Origin: Chlamydiota bacterium
GTDB lineage: Bacteria > Auribacterota > JACPWU01
Direction of reading: 5' to 3'
Length of the DNA stretch: 34,812 nucleotides
Assembly: GCA_016178055.1 (NCBI GenBank)
Contig: JACOUC010000023.1
Location: 1 to 34,812 of the forward strand
The notes beneath the pieces are model-generated. The model was not told the DNA's origin. It made no database searches and was given only the letters and a program-made list of their open reading frames with translations. The translations under genes were made by a program, and so were the position numbers. Positions 1-7,468 of this stretch are shown piece after piece (position 1 is the stretch's first letter; every line of letters begins with the position of its first letter).

Positions 1-668
1 GGAATAATCGCATTGTCGGTGATGCGAATGTGTTCGGGGCAAACTTCGGTACAGCATTTGGTGATGTTACAGAGTCCCGAACCCGCTTTTTCCTTTAGAA
101 ATTCCACGCGAGATTCTGTGTCTAGGGGATGCATTTCCAGAGATGCGATCTTGATTAAAAAACGAGGGCCGGCAAACGACTCTTTCTTGTCATGGTTTCT
201 TAAGACATGACAGACATTTTGACAGAGAAAACATTCGATACATTTGTGAAACTCTTGTGAGCGTTCGACATCTTCTTGCTGCATTCTCCAGGTTCCATCG
301 GCTTCAGGGGCTTTGGGTTTGAACGGGGGAATGGTTTTAGCAACTTTATAATTGTAAGAGACGTCGGTCACCAGGTCTCGTATATGAGGGAAGGCTTGCA
401 TGGGTGAAATCGTGATGGGTTTTCCTTCAGGAAAAATGTCCATTCGGGTCATGCACATCAAGCGAGGCTGGCCATTGATCTCGGCGCTGCAGGAACCACA
501 TTTACCTGCCTTGCAATTCCATCGCACGGCGAGGTCTTGGGCTTGAGTCGCTTGAAGGCGATGCACAACGTCAAGGACGACCATGCCTGGGTCAAGAGGG
601 ACGGTATACTCTTGAAAGTTGCCTACGCCGTTTGAACCTCGAAAGATTTTTAATGTTGTGTTAGCCAT
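1..668 (-). CDS. sdhB: Succinate dehydrogenase / fumarate reductase iron-sulfur subunit (partial, runs off left edge)
   Basis: This is the electron-transfer subunit that passes electrons from the SdhA flavin to the membrane quinone site. The start is the ATG at 668; about 222 codons are visible and the C-terminus lies beyond base 1. All three cluster motifs are present. The 2Fe-2S set is WNCKAGKCGSC (Cys52, 57, 60) plus a later Cys in RLMC. The 4Fe-4S set is CIECFLCQNVC, and the 3Fe-4S set is CNITKCCTEVCPEH near the edge. It is the last gene of a minus-strand sdhC-sdhA-sdhB order, 139 nt after sdhA. That gap is filled by an AT-rich fold-back repeat. The subunit resembles the mycobacterial Sdh-2 type, judged from memory. 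Family assignment is very secure; completeness cannot be judged. Confidence 0.95.
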   Translation of the reverse strand, partial: MANTTLKIFRGSNGVGNFQEYTVPLDPGMVVLDVVHRLQATQAQDLAVRWNCKAGKCGSCSAEINGQPRLMCMTRMDIFPEGKPITISPMQAFPHIRDLVTDVSYNYKVAKTIPPFKPKAPEADGTWRMQQEDVERSQEFHKCIECFLCQNVCHVLRNHDKKESFAGPRFLIKIASLEMHPLDTESRVEFLKEKAGSGLCNITKCCTEVCPEHIRITDNAII

Positions 669-807
669 AGATTCTTTCCTTAAATTAAAAATCAAATATC
701 AAAAATCAAAATGACATATTAAAAATTAAAATGTATCTTTTGCAATGGCGCTAGAAAATTTTTGGATTTTGATTTGTCATTTTGATTTTTGCACTTTGAT
801 TTTTGAA
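669..807. repeat. AT-rich fold-back 'word' repeat between sdhA and sdhB
   Basis: The spacer consists of imperfect copies of words such as AAAAATCAAAATGACA (about 690-738), followed by their reverse complements such as TGTCATTTTGATTTTT (about 762-805). The two arms flank a unique centre near 745-758. The transcript could fold into a long imperfect hairpin inside the sdh mRNA. The same words recur at 2909-2951, 24425-24557, 31276-31335 and 31852-31878. Confidence 0.8.
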
Positions 808-2457
808 TTATGATCCATCCAAAAGTTTCTTCAACTCATCTGGAATGGGCGTAATAGGTTCCAGTGCTGTAACAATCTCCCCCCCTTTTTTTCGCACCGT
901 AACGTTCACCTTTCCAAAATTGGGATCCATTTTAGGATAATCATCACGGGCGTGACCCCCGCGTGATTCTTTTCTTTCCAAGGCTGATTTTGTGACGGCT
1001 TCTGAGACGAGTAATAAGGAAGAGAGATCTAGGGCCGAATGCCATCCGGGATTGTACTGGCGATGTCCTTCCACATGAACTTTTTTGGCTCGGGCTTTTA
1101 ATTGAGAAATTTTTTCTAAAGCGGTTTTGAGTTCTGATTCGATTCGAATAATCCCAACCAAACTTTGCATGATTTCTTGAAGCTCTTGATGAATTGTATA
1201 AGGGTTTTCGCTCCCAGAATTTTCAAAAGGTTTTAGACTTTCAGCGGCGAGGGAGTCTAATTGATCAGAAGAGACAGAGAGCGTTTCTTTGAAATTTTTT
1301 GCGTATTCTGCGGCGTGAAGTCCGGCTCTTCGGCCAAAGACCAGAAGATCGGAAAGAGAATTTCCTCCGAGCCGATTGGCGCCGTGAAGACCTCCGGCCA
1401 CTTCACCCGCTGCAAAAAGGCCGGGGATTTCTGTCGCTGTGGTGTCCGCTACCACACGGATGCCGCCATTCATGTAATGGGCTGTGGGTCCGACTTCCAT
1501 GCGCTCTTTCGTAATGTCTACGCCTGAGAGTTCAATAAATTGATGATACATCGAAGGAAGTTTTTTCTTAATATCTTCTGCGCCCAGCCTGGAAGCAATG
1601 TCCAAGAAGACGCCGCCGTGAGGACTTCCTCGTCCTGCCTTGATTTCTGAATTGATGGACCTGGCGACTTCATCGCGGGGGAGTAAATCGGGTGTTCTGC
1701 GATTATTTTTTTTGTCTTTGTACCAGCGGTCTGCTTCAGCTTCATTGTCCGCTGTTTCTGCTTTAAAGAAATCAGGGATGTATCGAAACATGAAGCGTTC
1801 ATCTTTGCTGTTGCGCAGTGTTCCGCCTTCTCCGCGTACGCCCTCTGTGACGAGAATCCCTCTGACACTGGGGGGCCAGACCATACCCGTCGGATGAAAT
1901 TGTTGGCATTCCATATCAATCAGCGCGGCGCCTGCCTCTAAGGCAAGCATGACACCGTCGCCTGTACCTTCCCAAGAATTTGAAGTAATTTTCCAGCATT
2001 TTCCAATGCCTCCGGTCGCTAGAATAACGGCTTTGGCTTTAAAGACTACGAATTTGCCGGTTTCTCTCCAATAACCGAAGACCCCAGAAATTTTTTCTCG
2101 ATCTTTGAGCAATTTTATGATGGTGCATTCCATGTAAACGTCAATGCCTTGATGAATCCCATGGTATTGAAGGGTTCGAATGATTTCGAGTCCGGTTCTG
2201 TCTCCTACATGGGCGAGTCTTGCATAGCGATGACCGCCAAAATCGCGCTGAAGAATTTTTCCATCTTTGGTGCGGTCAAAAAGGGCGCCCCAGGCTTCGA
2301 GTTCTCTCACGCGATCGGGCGCCTCCGTTGCATGCAGCTCGGCCATGCGCCAGTTATTGAGCATTTTCCCGCCGCGCATGGTGTCTCTGAAATGCACTTT
2401 CCAATTGTCTTCGGAGTAGACATTGCCCATGGCCGCTGCAATTCCGCCTTCAGCCAT
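808..2457 (-). CDS. sdhA: Succinate dehydrogenase / fumarate reductase flavoprotein subunit, 5'-truncated by an inserted gene
   Basis: This FAD-linked catalytic subunit interconverts succinate and fumarate. The body of the protein is well conserved with mycobacterial Sdh-2 SdhA: HTVMAEGG covering the FAD-linking His, the active-site HPTG and TEGVRGEGG blocks, RLGGNSLSD near the flavin, and a C-terminal domain ending in a Lys-rich tail. The first in-frame ATG is at 2457. Recognisable SdhA sequence (AGGAGLRAAIEA) continues upstream to about 2556 without a start codon. The normal opening of roughly 14 residues, including the first Rossmann strand (VVVIGAG in relatives), is missing. In its place is the 3' end of a four-helix-bundle gene, and the sdhA frame meets a TGA just upstream. 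A protein started at 2457 would lack the dinucleotide-binding Gly motif, so it is probably non-functional unless a frameshift or an error in the assembly explains it. Confidence 0.85.
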   Translation of the reverse strand: MAEGGIAAAMGNVYSEDNWKVHFRDTMRGGKMLNNWRMAELHATEAPDRVRELEAWGALFDRTKDGKILQRDFGGHRYARLAHVGDRTGLEIIRTLQYHGIHQGIDVYMECTIIKLLKDREKISGVFGYWRETGKFVVFKAKAVILATGGIGKCWKITSNSWEGTGDGVMLALEAGAALIDMECQQFHPTGMVWPPSVRGILVTEGVRGEGGTLRNSKDERFMFRYIPDFFKAETADNEAEADRWYKDKKNNRRTPDLLPRDEVARSINSEIKAGRGSPHGGVFLDIASRLGAEDIKKKLPSMYHQFIELSGVDITKERMEVGPTAHYMNGGIRVVADTTATEIPGLFAAGEVAGGLHGANRLGGNSLSDLLVFGRRAGLHAAEYAKNFKETLSVSSDQLDSLAAESLKPFENSGSENPYTIHQELQEIMQSLVGIIRIESELKTALEKISQLKARAKKVHVEGHRQYNPGWHSALDLSSLLLVSEAVTKSALERKESRGGHARDDYPKMDPNFGKVNVTVRKKGGEIVTALEPITPIPDELKKLLDGS

Positions 2458-2537
2458 GACTGTGTGCGCCTTACCCAGAAGGGATTTACAAATGACGGCA
2501 ACCCGCAGACCCTGGCTTGCAGCTTCAATGGCAGCTC

Positions 2538-2924
2538 TTAAACCTGCTCCACCGGCTTCAAAATACTTGATGCAAGCACATTGGCTATTTCAACGACTTC
2601 TTTGAGCAGAAACTTCGTTTCCTTGACATTGTTATGGTTTACTTCGGTTAGGATTTCTAACCAAAACTTTGATTCGTTTGCGGATTTAAGGGCGTGAGTA
2701 AAAAAATTGATAAAATCATTTTTCGAACTTGCAGCCCTTGCCTCAAAATAATTTGCCCCAATACTTGTACCGCTTCGCAAAAGTTGATTTGAGACAATTT
2801 GATAGATTTTTGTTTGAGGTAAGCCCTCGATATGGGTGATAAGTTTAAGAATATAAATCTTAATTCTATTCTTAAACTCACTTTTGAATTTTTCTTTTTC
2901 TAATTTTAAATTTTGCGTTGTCAT
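2538..2924 (-). CDS. Four-helix-bundle protein (23S rRNA intervening-sequence / S23 family)
   Basis: This 128-residue helical protein is of the family first seen in intervening sequences of 23S rRNA (TIGR02436-like). The diagnostic blocks are QLLRSGTSIGANYFEA, SKNDFINFFTHALKSANES and FWLEIL, followed by a C-terminal helix. The molecular role of the family is unknown. The gene sits between sdhC (28 nt away) and sdhA. Its last codons and TAA overlap the surviving sdhA sequence in the -1 frame, so its natural C-terminus (ASSILK) is followed by residues read from sdhA DNA (PVEQV). Its start codon ATGACA is itself part of the AT-rich word repeat found elsewhere in the window. This suggests the gene and repeat arrived together and removed the sdhA start. 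Family call secure; mobility inferred. Confidence 0.85.
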   Translation of the reverse strand: MTTQNLKLEKEKFKSEFKNRIKIYILKLITHIEGLPQTKIYQIVSNQLLRSGTSIGANYFEARAASSKNDFINFFTHALKSANESKFWLEILTEVNHNNVKETKFLLKEVVEIANVLASSILKPVEQV

Positions 2925-2951
2925 TTTGATTTTCGATTTTTGGATTTTAGA
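2909..2951. repeat. Single arm of the AT-rich word repeat
   Basis: The 27 nt between the sdhC stop and the four-helix-bundle start, plus its first codons, are copies of the word TGTCATTTTGATTTTCG and relatives seen on this strand. Only one arm is present here, unlike the paired arms at 669-807. The word supplies the ATG of the downstream minus-strand gene. Confidence 0.65.
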
Positions 2952-3683
2952 TTAGAAAAATCTCCAGTCCTTCCAGATTCCCATGGAAAGGAGTCGAACG
3001 TAAAGATCTGAAAACCCAACCCAACCCAAGCTAATCCACATGTAAAGCCCGTGTCTTTCATTCAAAATACTGACTTTTTTCCATAGAAAAGAGCGTTTGG
3101 GACATTGAGAGAAACAGTCCAAATTGCCGCCCACCAAATGGCGAAAGGCATGACAAGAAAAAGTATAAAGAGAAAGAAGCGTTGAATTTATTAGGAGAAC
3201 CAAAGAGCCGATTCCAAAGCCGAATCTTCCAGAAAATATGAAACCATGAATGGCATCGAGCCACAAAACAGCCAGTTCTATCAAGGTGGTGTAGAGAAAG
3301 AAACGATGAAGGTTTTGAAAAATGAAAGGAACTTCTTTTTCTCCACTGTAATTTTTTCGTCTTTCTCCAACAGCACAAGCAGGGGGATCCCAGAAAAAAG
3401 TTCGATAGTAAACGCGACGGACGTAGTAGCAAGTTCCCCTAAATCCAAGTGGAGCCCAGATGGTTAAAAAGGCCGGAGAAAAGGGCCACCAGGCCGGATG
3501 AATCGGCCAGGAAAAAGGTGAATGATAATTCTGATATTCAAAATGTCCCTTTTGAAAAGCCGCCCAAGTAGCATAAATGACAAAGGCTAAAATGGCTAGA
3601 CTGGAAGACAGAGGGGCCAGCCACCAAAGATCGGTTCTTAAAGTTAAGACAGAAGAATTATTTTGTGTTTTTGAAATATTCAT
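2952..3683 (-). CDS. sdhC: Succinate dehydrogenase cytochrome b / membrane anchor subunit (Sdh-2 type)
   Basis: This 243-residue integral membrane anchor carries the quinone site and the haem-ligating His residues. Family blocks visible are LRTDLWW near the N-terminus, FVIYATWAAF in the first membrane segment, GFRGTCYYVRRVYYRTF, DPPACAV, QNLHRFFLY, CHAFRHLVGG, and a C-terminal LNERHGLYMW helix. About five hydrophobic segments are apparent. The pattern closely matches the single-anchor subunit of mycobacterial Sdh-2, which fits the SdhA and SdhB types. ATG 3683 is preferred over an in-frame TTG six bases upstream; no strong Shine-Dalgarno is seen. It is the first gene of the sdh operon and diverges from an AbiE remnant 48 nt away. 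Confidence 0.88.
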   Translation of the reverse strand: MNISKTQNNSSVLTLRTDLWWLAPLSSSLAILAFVIYATWAAFQKGHFEYQNYHSPFSWPIHPAWWPFSPAFLTIWAPLGFRGTCYYVRRVYYRTFFWDPPACAVGERRKNYSGEKEVPFIFQNLHRFFLYTTLIELAVLWLDAIHGFIFSGRFGFGIGSLVLLINSTLLSLYTFSCHAFRHLVGGNLDCFSQCPKRSFLWKKVSILNERHGLYMWISLGWVGFSDLYVRLLSMGIWKDWRFF

Positions 3684-3731
3684 GATCAATCACATTTAGA
3701 AAACGGCCCTCAAGCTATCATAAAGAAAGGA

Positions 3732-4034
3732 ATGTCGTCAACGATGATGAATGGATTCCAGTATGAGACCAAAAATTTAGAGGTTTCGGGGAAAGAGTTT
3801 GAATATATTCATATTCGCAAAGATCTTTTTTGGGGTTATGAGCGGCAAAAAGGTTTTTTGATTGCTTCACCAGAAAAGGCGCTCGCGGATCAAATTTATC
3901 TTGTTTCGAAAGGGCTTCGTAAACTCGATTTTGACGAATTAGATCGGTCGTGTTTCAATCTAAGGTATTTTAAAAAAGTTGCGGCTAAGATTTCTTATGC
4001 TCCATTCCAAAAATGGGTTCAAAAATTATGCTGA
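3732..4034 (+). pseudogene. AbiEi-like type IV antitoxin, C-terminal fragment
   Basis: The 100 residues match the C-terminal half of AbiEi/AbiEi-4 antitoxins, including DLFWGYERQKGFLIASPEKAL, ALADQIYL and a helical tail. Full-length relatives are about 190-200 residues and begin with a winged-helix DNA-binding domain, which is absent. There is no room for that domain before divergent sdhC. The stop overlaps the next gene (ATGCTGA), which preserves the translational coupling typical of abiE operons. It is most likely a decaying remnant. Whether the fragment is still expressed cannot be told from sequence. Confidence 0.65.
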
Positions 4035-4532
4035 CTGAAGAGCAGCTTCAAAATCTTTCAAGACGGTTTCAAATCGATATTTTCTCGATTTTAAGAGAGT
4101 ATCTTCAACTGCTTTTTTTGAAAATTTTTTATGAATTAAAAGGAAGTGAGAAGGTTTATTTTAAAGGAGGAACGGCTATTCATTTTCTTTATGGTTCATT
4201 CCGATTCTCAGAGGATTTAGATTTCACAATTTCCTCTCGGCTCATCCGTCTTCAAGATTTGCTGAAAGAGATGGTGGGTCGGATGTCCTATGAAATTCCA
4301 AGTCTTAAGCTTATCCAAAGGGATTCCCCTGAGGGAGGATTACATTAAAAGGAAAATGGAATGGTACAAGAAATCTTTTTCGATTTCTGATCTTGTGGAC
4401 CGTGTGAATTTTTTTAAAGAAAAAAATATTAAAAGGGATCTTCAAAAATTTTTACCCAAAAATTACCGCCCTTTTTTGAAGGAATTAAAGGTGAAAACGC
4501 TTGCAAAATTAGATTTGATGATGCACGGCTAA
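4028..4532 (+). pseudogene. AbiEii-like nucleotidyltransferase toxin, internally deleted and frameshifted
   Basis: The first part (from ATG 4028 to the stop at 4348) has the AbiEii/AbiGii nucleotidyltransferase signature: FKGGTAIHFLYG followed by FRFSEDLDF, the GG-x-A and D-x-D elements that bind NTP and metal. Family members are about 250-300 residues. Here the frame ends after about 107 residues. Family-like C-terminal sequence (IKRKMEWYKKSFSISDLVDR onward) resumes in another frame and ends at 4532. Roughly 100 central residues are missing, so both a deletion and a frameshift are implied. With the truncated AbiEi just upstream, this is a dead or dying AbiE toxin-antitoxin locus. Confidence 0.7.
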
Positions 4533-4550
4533 ATTTTTGTGAGCGCGATT

Positions 4551-6194
4551 TCATCTTTGATTTCGGTCAGGTTTATCCGATGGAGGGGTTGGAGGTTCGG
4601 GTAAACGGTCTCCTTTGTTGCTACCATCAAAAACCCCTGGTCTTTGATTCTTTCTATCTTCCAGACGATCTTGGATATTCTTTTTGGTTTCTTTTTGTGA
4701 TATTCCAAGTTCATCTTTCCTTCGTTCGGTGGTTGGCCTAACTTCTTTCAAACGTTGAAGATCTTGCTCCACGGTTTTACTCACTCCCTTTTCTACCTGA
4801 ATGTTTTCTTTATAGATATCTTTATGACTTTCTTCTAATCGACCTTTGATGGGAGGAATGTTTTTATTAGGCTCTTTTGAATTGTCTTCTAATCCCATTT
4901 CCATGCCATCCTTGAAATTGCAAAATTTGATGATTTGAGGGTTAGAAATGCATAAGTTACCGATGATATCTCCGAACGGTTTCATGGCCTCAAGCACTGT
5001 TTTCCCTCGAACTTCAAGAGAGGTGATGATGGAGCCATCTGAAAAATGTCGGATTTCAATTTGTTGGGCCCGCTGCACAATTTTTTCAAGGGCTGTTTTA
5101 ATGGCCTCTTTTTGATCAAGATTTTCTAAATGGATGATTTCCTGTAAAGTTTTGAGCAATTGATTTCGGGCTTTTTCTTGCGCTTGTTTTAAAATGCTGA
5201 TTCGAGTTTCTTCTCCAAATTTCAAATTGTATTCTGCCTCATTTAAAGGAAGAATACTCATTCCAAAATCCGCAAGGGCATGGTCACAGGAATTATTTAA
5301 ATTGGCTAAATTAATTTCGCATTTAGCTTCGAAGCGGCCTTCTCGGTTTTGAGTGGAGCTAACGATGTTAGCTGAGGCCAGGACGTTATAAATTTTTGGA
5401 AGGAGGAAAGCATTTTCTTCCATTATTTGCCCTAGAGTTTGTCCTTCACGATCTGAAAGTTGTGAAATCATCTGGAGCAGTTTTTCGGTAGCTTGAATTT
5501 TTGCTTCTTCAGATGTTTCTCCTACTCCCAGGGCTTGAATCTGATGATCTTTTTCGTTTAACTTATCCTTGAATTTTTTAAAAGTCTCTTGAGGGAGAAC
5601 GCCTTGACCCATTCCATCAATGTGAGCATTTTTCCATGGGGCGATTTTCATGCTCTGAAATTTTTGAATGATGGCGAGTACGTTTTCTTCTAGTAAACTG
5701 CTGATTCTGACTTTGTGATCAAGAACGGCCACGATCATTTCTTGAATCGTAGCATCAAAATTTACTGAGAAAACAGTCCCCTGAACTCCGGCTACGGCAA
5801 CAGGCGTTGCCACGTTAAATTCAGTTTGGGCAGGGAGCTCGTCCAGTTTGGCCCAAAGCTCTCCCTGAAGTAAATTGAGACGGACTTCTTTTACGACGGA
5901 ACCGTTCTTTTCAACCTCTTCGCCGAGTTTTTCGATTTTGACCCGTGCATTTTGTTTGACTCGGAAAAGATTTTTTTCGTCCAATTGAATGATGCAATAG
6001 CAATGAGCTCCTGTCAGGAGGGTGTCGGCAATAGAAACGGTGTCTCCAGCTTGAGCTTGTTTTTCAACTACCCCGGTCTCTATCTTGACTTGCCCTTGAA
6101 GGTCTTTGATTTTAGCTTGAAAAGATGCGTTCGCCAAAAAGGGGAAGAAGAGGTTGTTTACAAAGAGCGCTATCAACCATAAAGTTTTTTTCAT
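4551..6194 (-). CDS. Exported FecR-domain protein
   Basis: This 547-residue protein has a clear signal peptide (MKKTLWLIALF to FLANA, cleavage near residue 23). It is followed by a FecR-like beta domain at about 30-170, with the typical blocks LLQGELWAKL, FNVATPVAVAGVQGTVFSV and VLDHKVRI. The middle (about 190-420) is helical. It includes a segment with TSEEAKIQATEKL and SLEVRGKTVLEA that resembles the repeated alpha/beta modules of LPP20-type envelope proteins; that is tentative. The last 100 residues are highly charged and Pro-rich, ending in PPTPPSDKPDRNQR. Many such proteins lacking a TonB or sigma partner are periplasmic or peptidoglycan-associated. No fecI-like sigma gene is adjacent. 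It is monocistronic and faces the AbiE remnant convergently. Confidence 0.75.
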   Translation of the reverse strand: MKKTLWLIALFVNNLFFPFLANASFQAKIKDLQGQVKIETGVVEKQAQAGDTVSIADTLLTGAHCYCIIQLDEKNLFRVKQNARVKIEKLGEEVEKNGSVVKEVRLNLLQGELWAKLDELPAQTEFNVATPVAVAGVQGTVFSVNFDATIQEMIVAVLDHKVRISSLLEENVLAIIQKFQSMKIAPWKNAHIDGMGQGVLPQETFKKFKDKLNEKDHQIQALGVGETSEEAKIQATEKLLQMISQLSDREGQTLGQIMEENAFLLPKIYNVLASANIVSSTQNREGRFEAKCEINLANLNNSCDHALADFGMSILPLNEAEYNLKFGEETRISILKQAQEKARNQLLKTLQEIIHLENLDQKEAIKTALEKIVQRAQQIEIRHFSDGSIITSLEVRGKTVLEAMKPFGDIIGNLCISNPQIIKFCNFKDGMEMGLEDNSKEPNKNIPPIKGRLEESHKDIYKENIQVEKGVSKTVEQDLQRLKEVRPTTERRKDELGISQKETKKNIQDRLEDRKNQRPGVFDGSNKGDRLPEPPTPPSDKPDRNQR

Positions 6195-6250
6195 TCTTTT
6201 TACCTTTCTTAAAACAGGATCTATAATCTTTTTAAAAATGAATGGGGCGA

Positions 6251-6280
6251 ATTATAGCACTTTTTAAGGACTTTTCTTGC
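6251..6280 (-). promoter_or_regulatory. Possible promoter for the FecR-domain gene
   Basis: On the minus strand a perfect TATAAT lies at 6256-6251, about 57 nt before the ATG at 6194. No good -35 hexamer is at the right spacing (best candidate TGCAAG), so only the -10 box is supported. Confidence 0.35.
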
Positions 6281-6330
6281 ATTTTTTTTGTGAATTTTTG
6301 TTATGATTATTTTTATTCAATGGATAACAA

Positions 6331-6402
6331 TAGTCCACAGTCGATAGTCGATGGTCGACAGCTTTGAAGGGATCGTTTATTTCTATGGACTGTGGACCGT
6401 GG
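6331..6402. repeat. Fold-back 'GTCCACAGTC/GACTGTGGAC' word repeat
   Basis: The arm TAGTCCACAGTCGATAGTCG and following variants (6331-6361) are answered by CTATGGACTGTGGACCGTGG (6385-6402). This forms an inverted pair around a short loop. It is built like the AT-rich word repeats but with a different vocabulary. It lies in the 285-nt divergent spacer between the FecR and DUF1802 genes, which otherwise shows no gene. Confidence 0.65.
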
Positions 6403-6487
6403 ACGTATAGATCACTTTTTGTTATTGGACCCTGATAACAAGAAAGCGAATTAAATCTAACAACTAACAGAATGGGGATTGATCTTA

Positions 6488-7060
6488 ATGAAAGTTCTCG
6501 AAAGAAATTCTAAAGCTTTTAAGGAATGGGCTGTCGTGGTAGATGCTTTAGGACAGGGGCAGCAAGTGGTGATTTTTAGAAAAGGGGGGCTTGAGGAAGG
6601 ATCGGGAGGTTTTGAGATTGAAAATCGGGAGTTCTTTCTTTTTCCGACCTATGAACATCAGAAAAGGCAAGAGCTAATCCCTTCCGTTCATTCTCGTCTA
6701 GAGGAAATCATTCTTCATCGACCTAAAGATCAATTTATTCATCTTCAGTATTATGCGACCATTCAATCTGTTTTTAAAATCACGGATGTGAAAGTTTTGA
6801 GGCCCTTAGAAGGACATCACATTTGGACCCAGTCCCTTTTAGAAGAGCGATTTTCTTGGGGGAAGAAAAAGGGTCTTTTCGCCCTTATTTTGAGGGTTTT
6901 TAAGCTGCCTCATGAAATTTCTCTTCCGAATCGGTCAGATTTTGGGGGATGCCGATCTTGGATCGATTTTGGGGAAAATTTTTCAACCGAGGGAGTTCCG
7001 GTATTGTCGAATCCAGAATTTCATCAGAAAAAACATACCATTGAAAAGCTTTTACAATGA
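6488..7060 (+). CDS. DUF1802 family protein
   Basis: The 190-residue protein carries the DUF1802 hallmarks: KEWAVVVDALGQGQQVVIFRKGG near the N-terminus, FFLFPTYEHQK at about 55-65, then FIHLQYYA and HIWTQSLLEERFSW. The function of the family is unknown; the conserved LLRKGG- and PTYEHQ-type motifs suggest a soluble binding or catalytic protein. I chose ATG 6488, with GGGG about 10 nt upstream, over a TTG three codons earlier. The gene appears monocistronic. A structured RNA-like element begins about 90 nt downstream. Confidence 0.75.
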   Translation: MKVLERNSKAFKEWAVVVDALGQGQQVVIFRKGGLEEGSGGFEIENREFFLFPTYEHQKRQELIPSVHSRLEEIILHRPKDQFIHLQYYATIQSVFKITDVKVLRPLEGHHIWTQSLLEERFSWGKKKGLFALILRVFKLPHEISLPNRSDFGGCRSWIDFGENFSTEGVPVLSNPEFHQKKHTIEKLLQ

Positions 7061-7152
7061 ATTCTTCCATGATCCAACCACCTGCCGATCCATAGAATGC
7101 GGATTAGATATCGTAAATAAGTAAGGAGAAGACATCATGATGATTATAATAT

Positions 7153-7338
7153 TACCCAAGGACAGAGATAGGAAATGAGAACCGAGACGCAACAGCTTGA
7201 GCCAGATTGACCTGAAGACAAGGTCCCCGAAGGGGGAAACGTAGGCATACACTGACAGGTGTCTGCCGAGGCTTTCTGAAGGTCAAGATGGCCAAGATCT
7301 TGCGTCGAATTCCATTTTCCTATCTCTGTTCTTGGGTA
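7153..7338 (+). ncRNA. Candidate structured non-coding RNA of unassigned class
   Basis: Bases 7154-7177 (ACCCAAGGACAGAGATAGGA...) pair with 7313-7337 (...TCCTATCTCTGTTCTTGGGT) over about 23 bp, with one bulge and one G-U. Nested inside are GACGCAA/TTGCGTC (7186-7192 with 7300-7306), GCCA/TGGC (7201-7204 with 7289-7292) and TTGACCT/AGGTCAA (7207-7213 with 7280-7286). The apical hairpins are CCCC-GAA-GGGG (about 7225-7235) and GGCAtaCAC/GTGtcTGCC (7244-7267). A TATAAT lies just 5' at 7145-7150. Length (about 186 nt) and rod shape recall 6S RNA, but I recognise no 6S consensus. A palindromic mobile element is the main alternative. Strand is uncertain because the stem is symmetric. Confidence 0.5.
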
Positions 7339-7468
7339 TTATATAGAGTTGGCTCTTCGTTCAACCCCTTGCTGTTGCTGCTTGGGACTAGTCCGAAAGA
7401 ATTGGACCAAACTCTGGTGGTACAGCAAGTGGTGGGATCGAGCCAAAGAGAGAAAGAGAGGTGGTGGG

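Noticed and set aside
669-807. CRISPR-like short repeats
   Set aside because: The words are degenerate, not separated by unique spacers of constant length, and occur as inverted arms. No cas genes are present.
7153-7338. Retron msr-msd RNA, because of the terminal inverted repeats
   Set aside because: No reverse transcriptase gene is nearby; the downstream gene is a metallo-hydrolase.
7349-7468. N-terminal extension of the metallo-beta-lactamase protein (Cys/Trp-rich)
   Set aside because: The family starts at the ILHQLELG segment, a purine-rich Shine-Dalgarno precedes ATG 7469, and the extension shows no conserved pattern.
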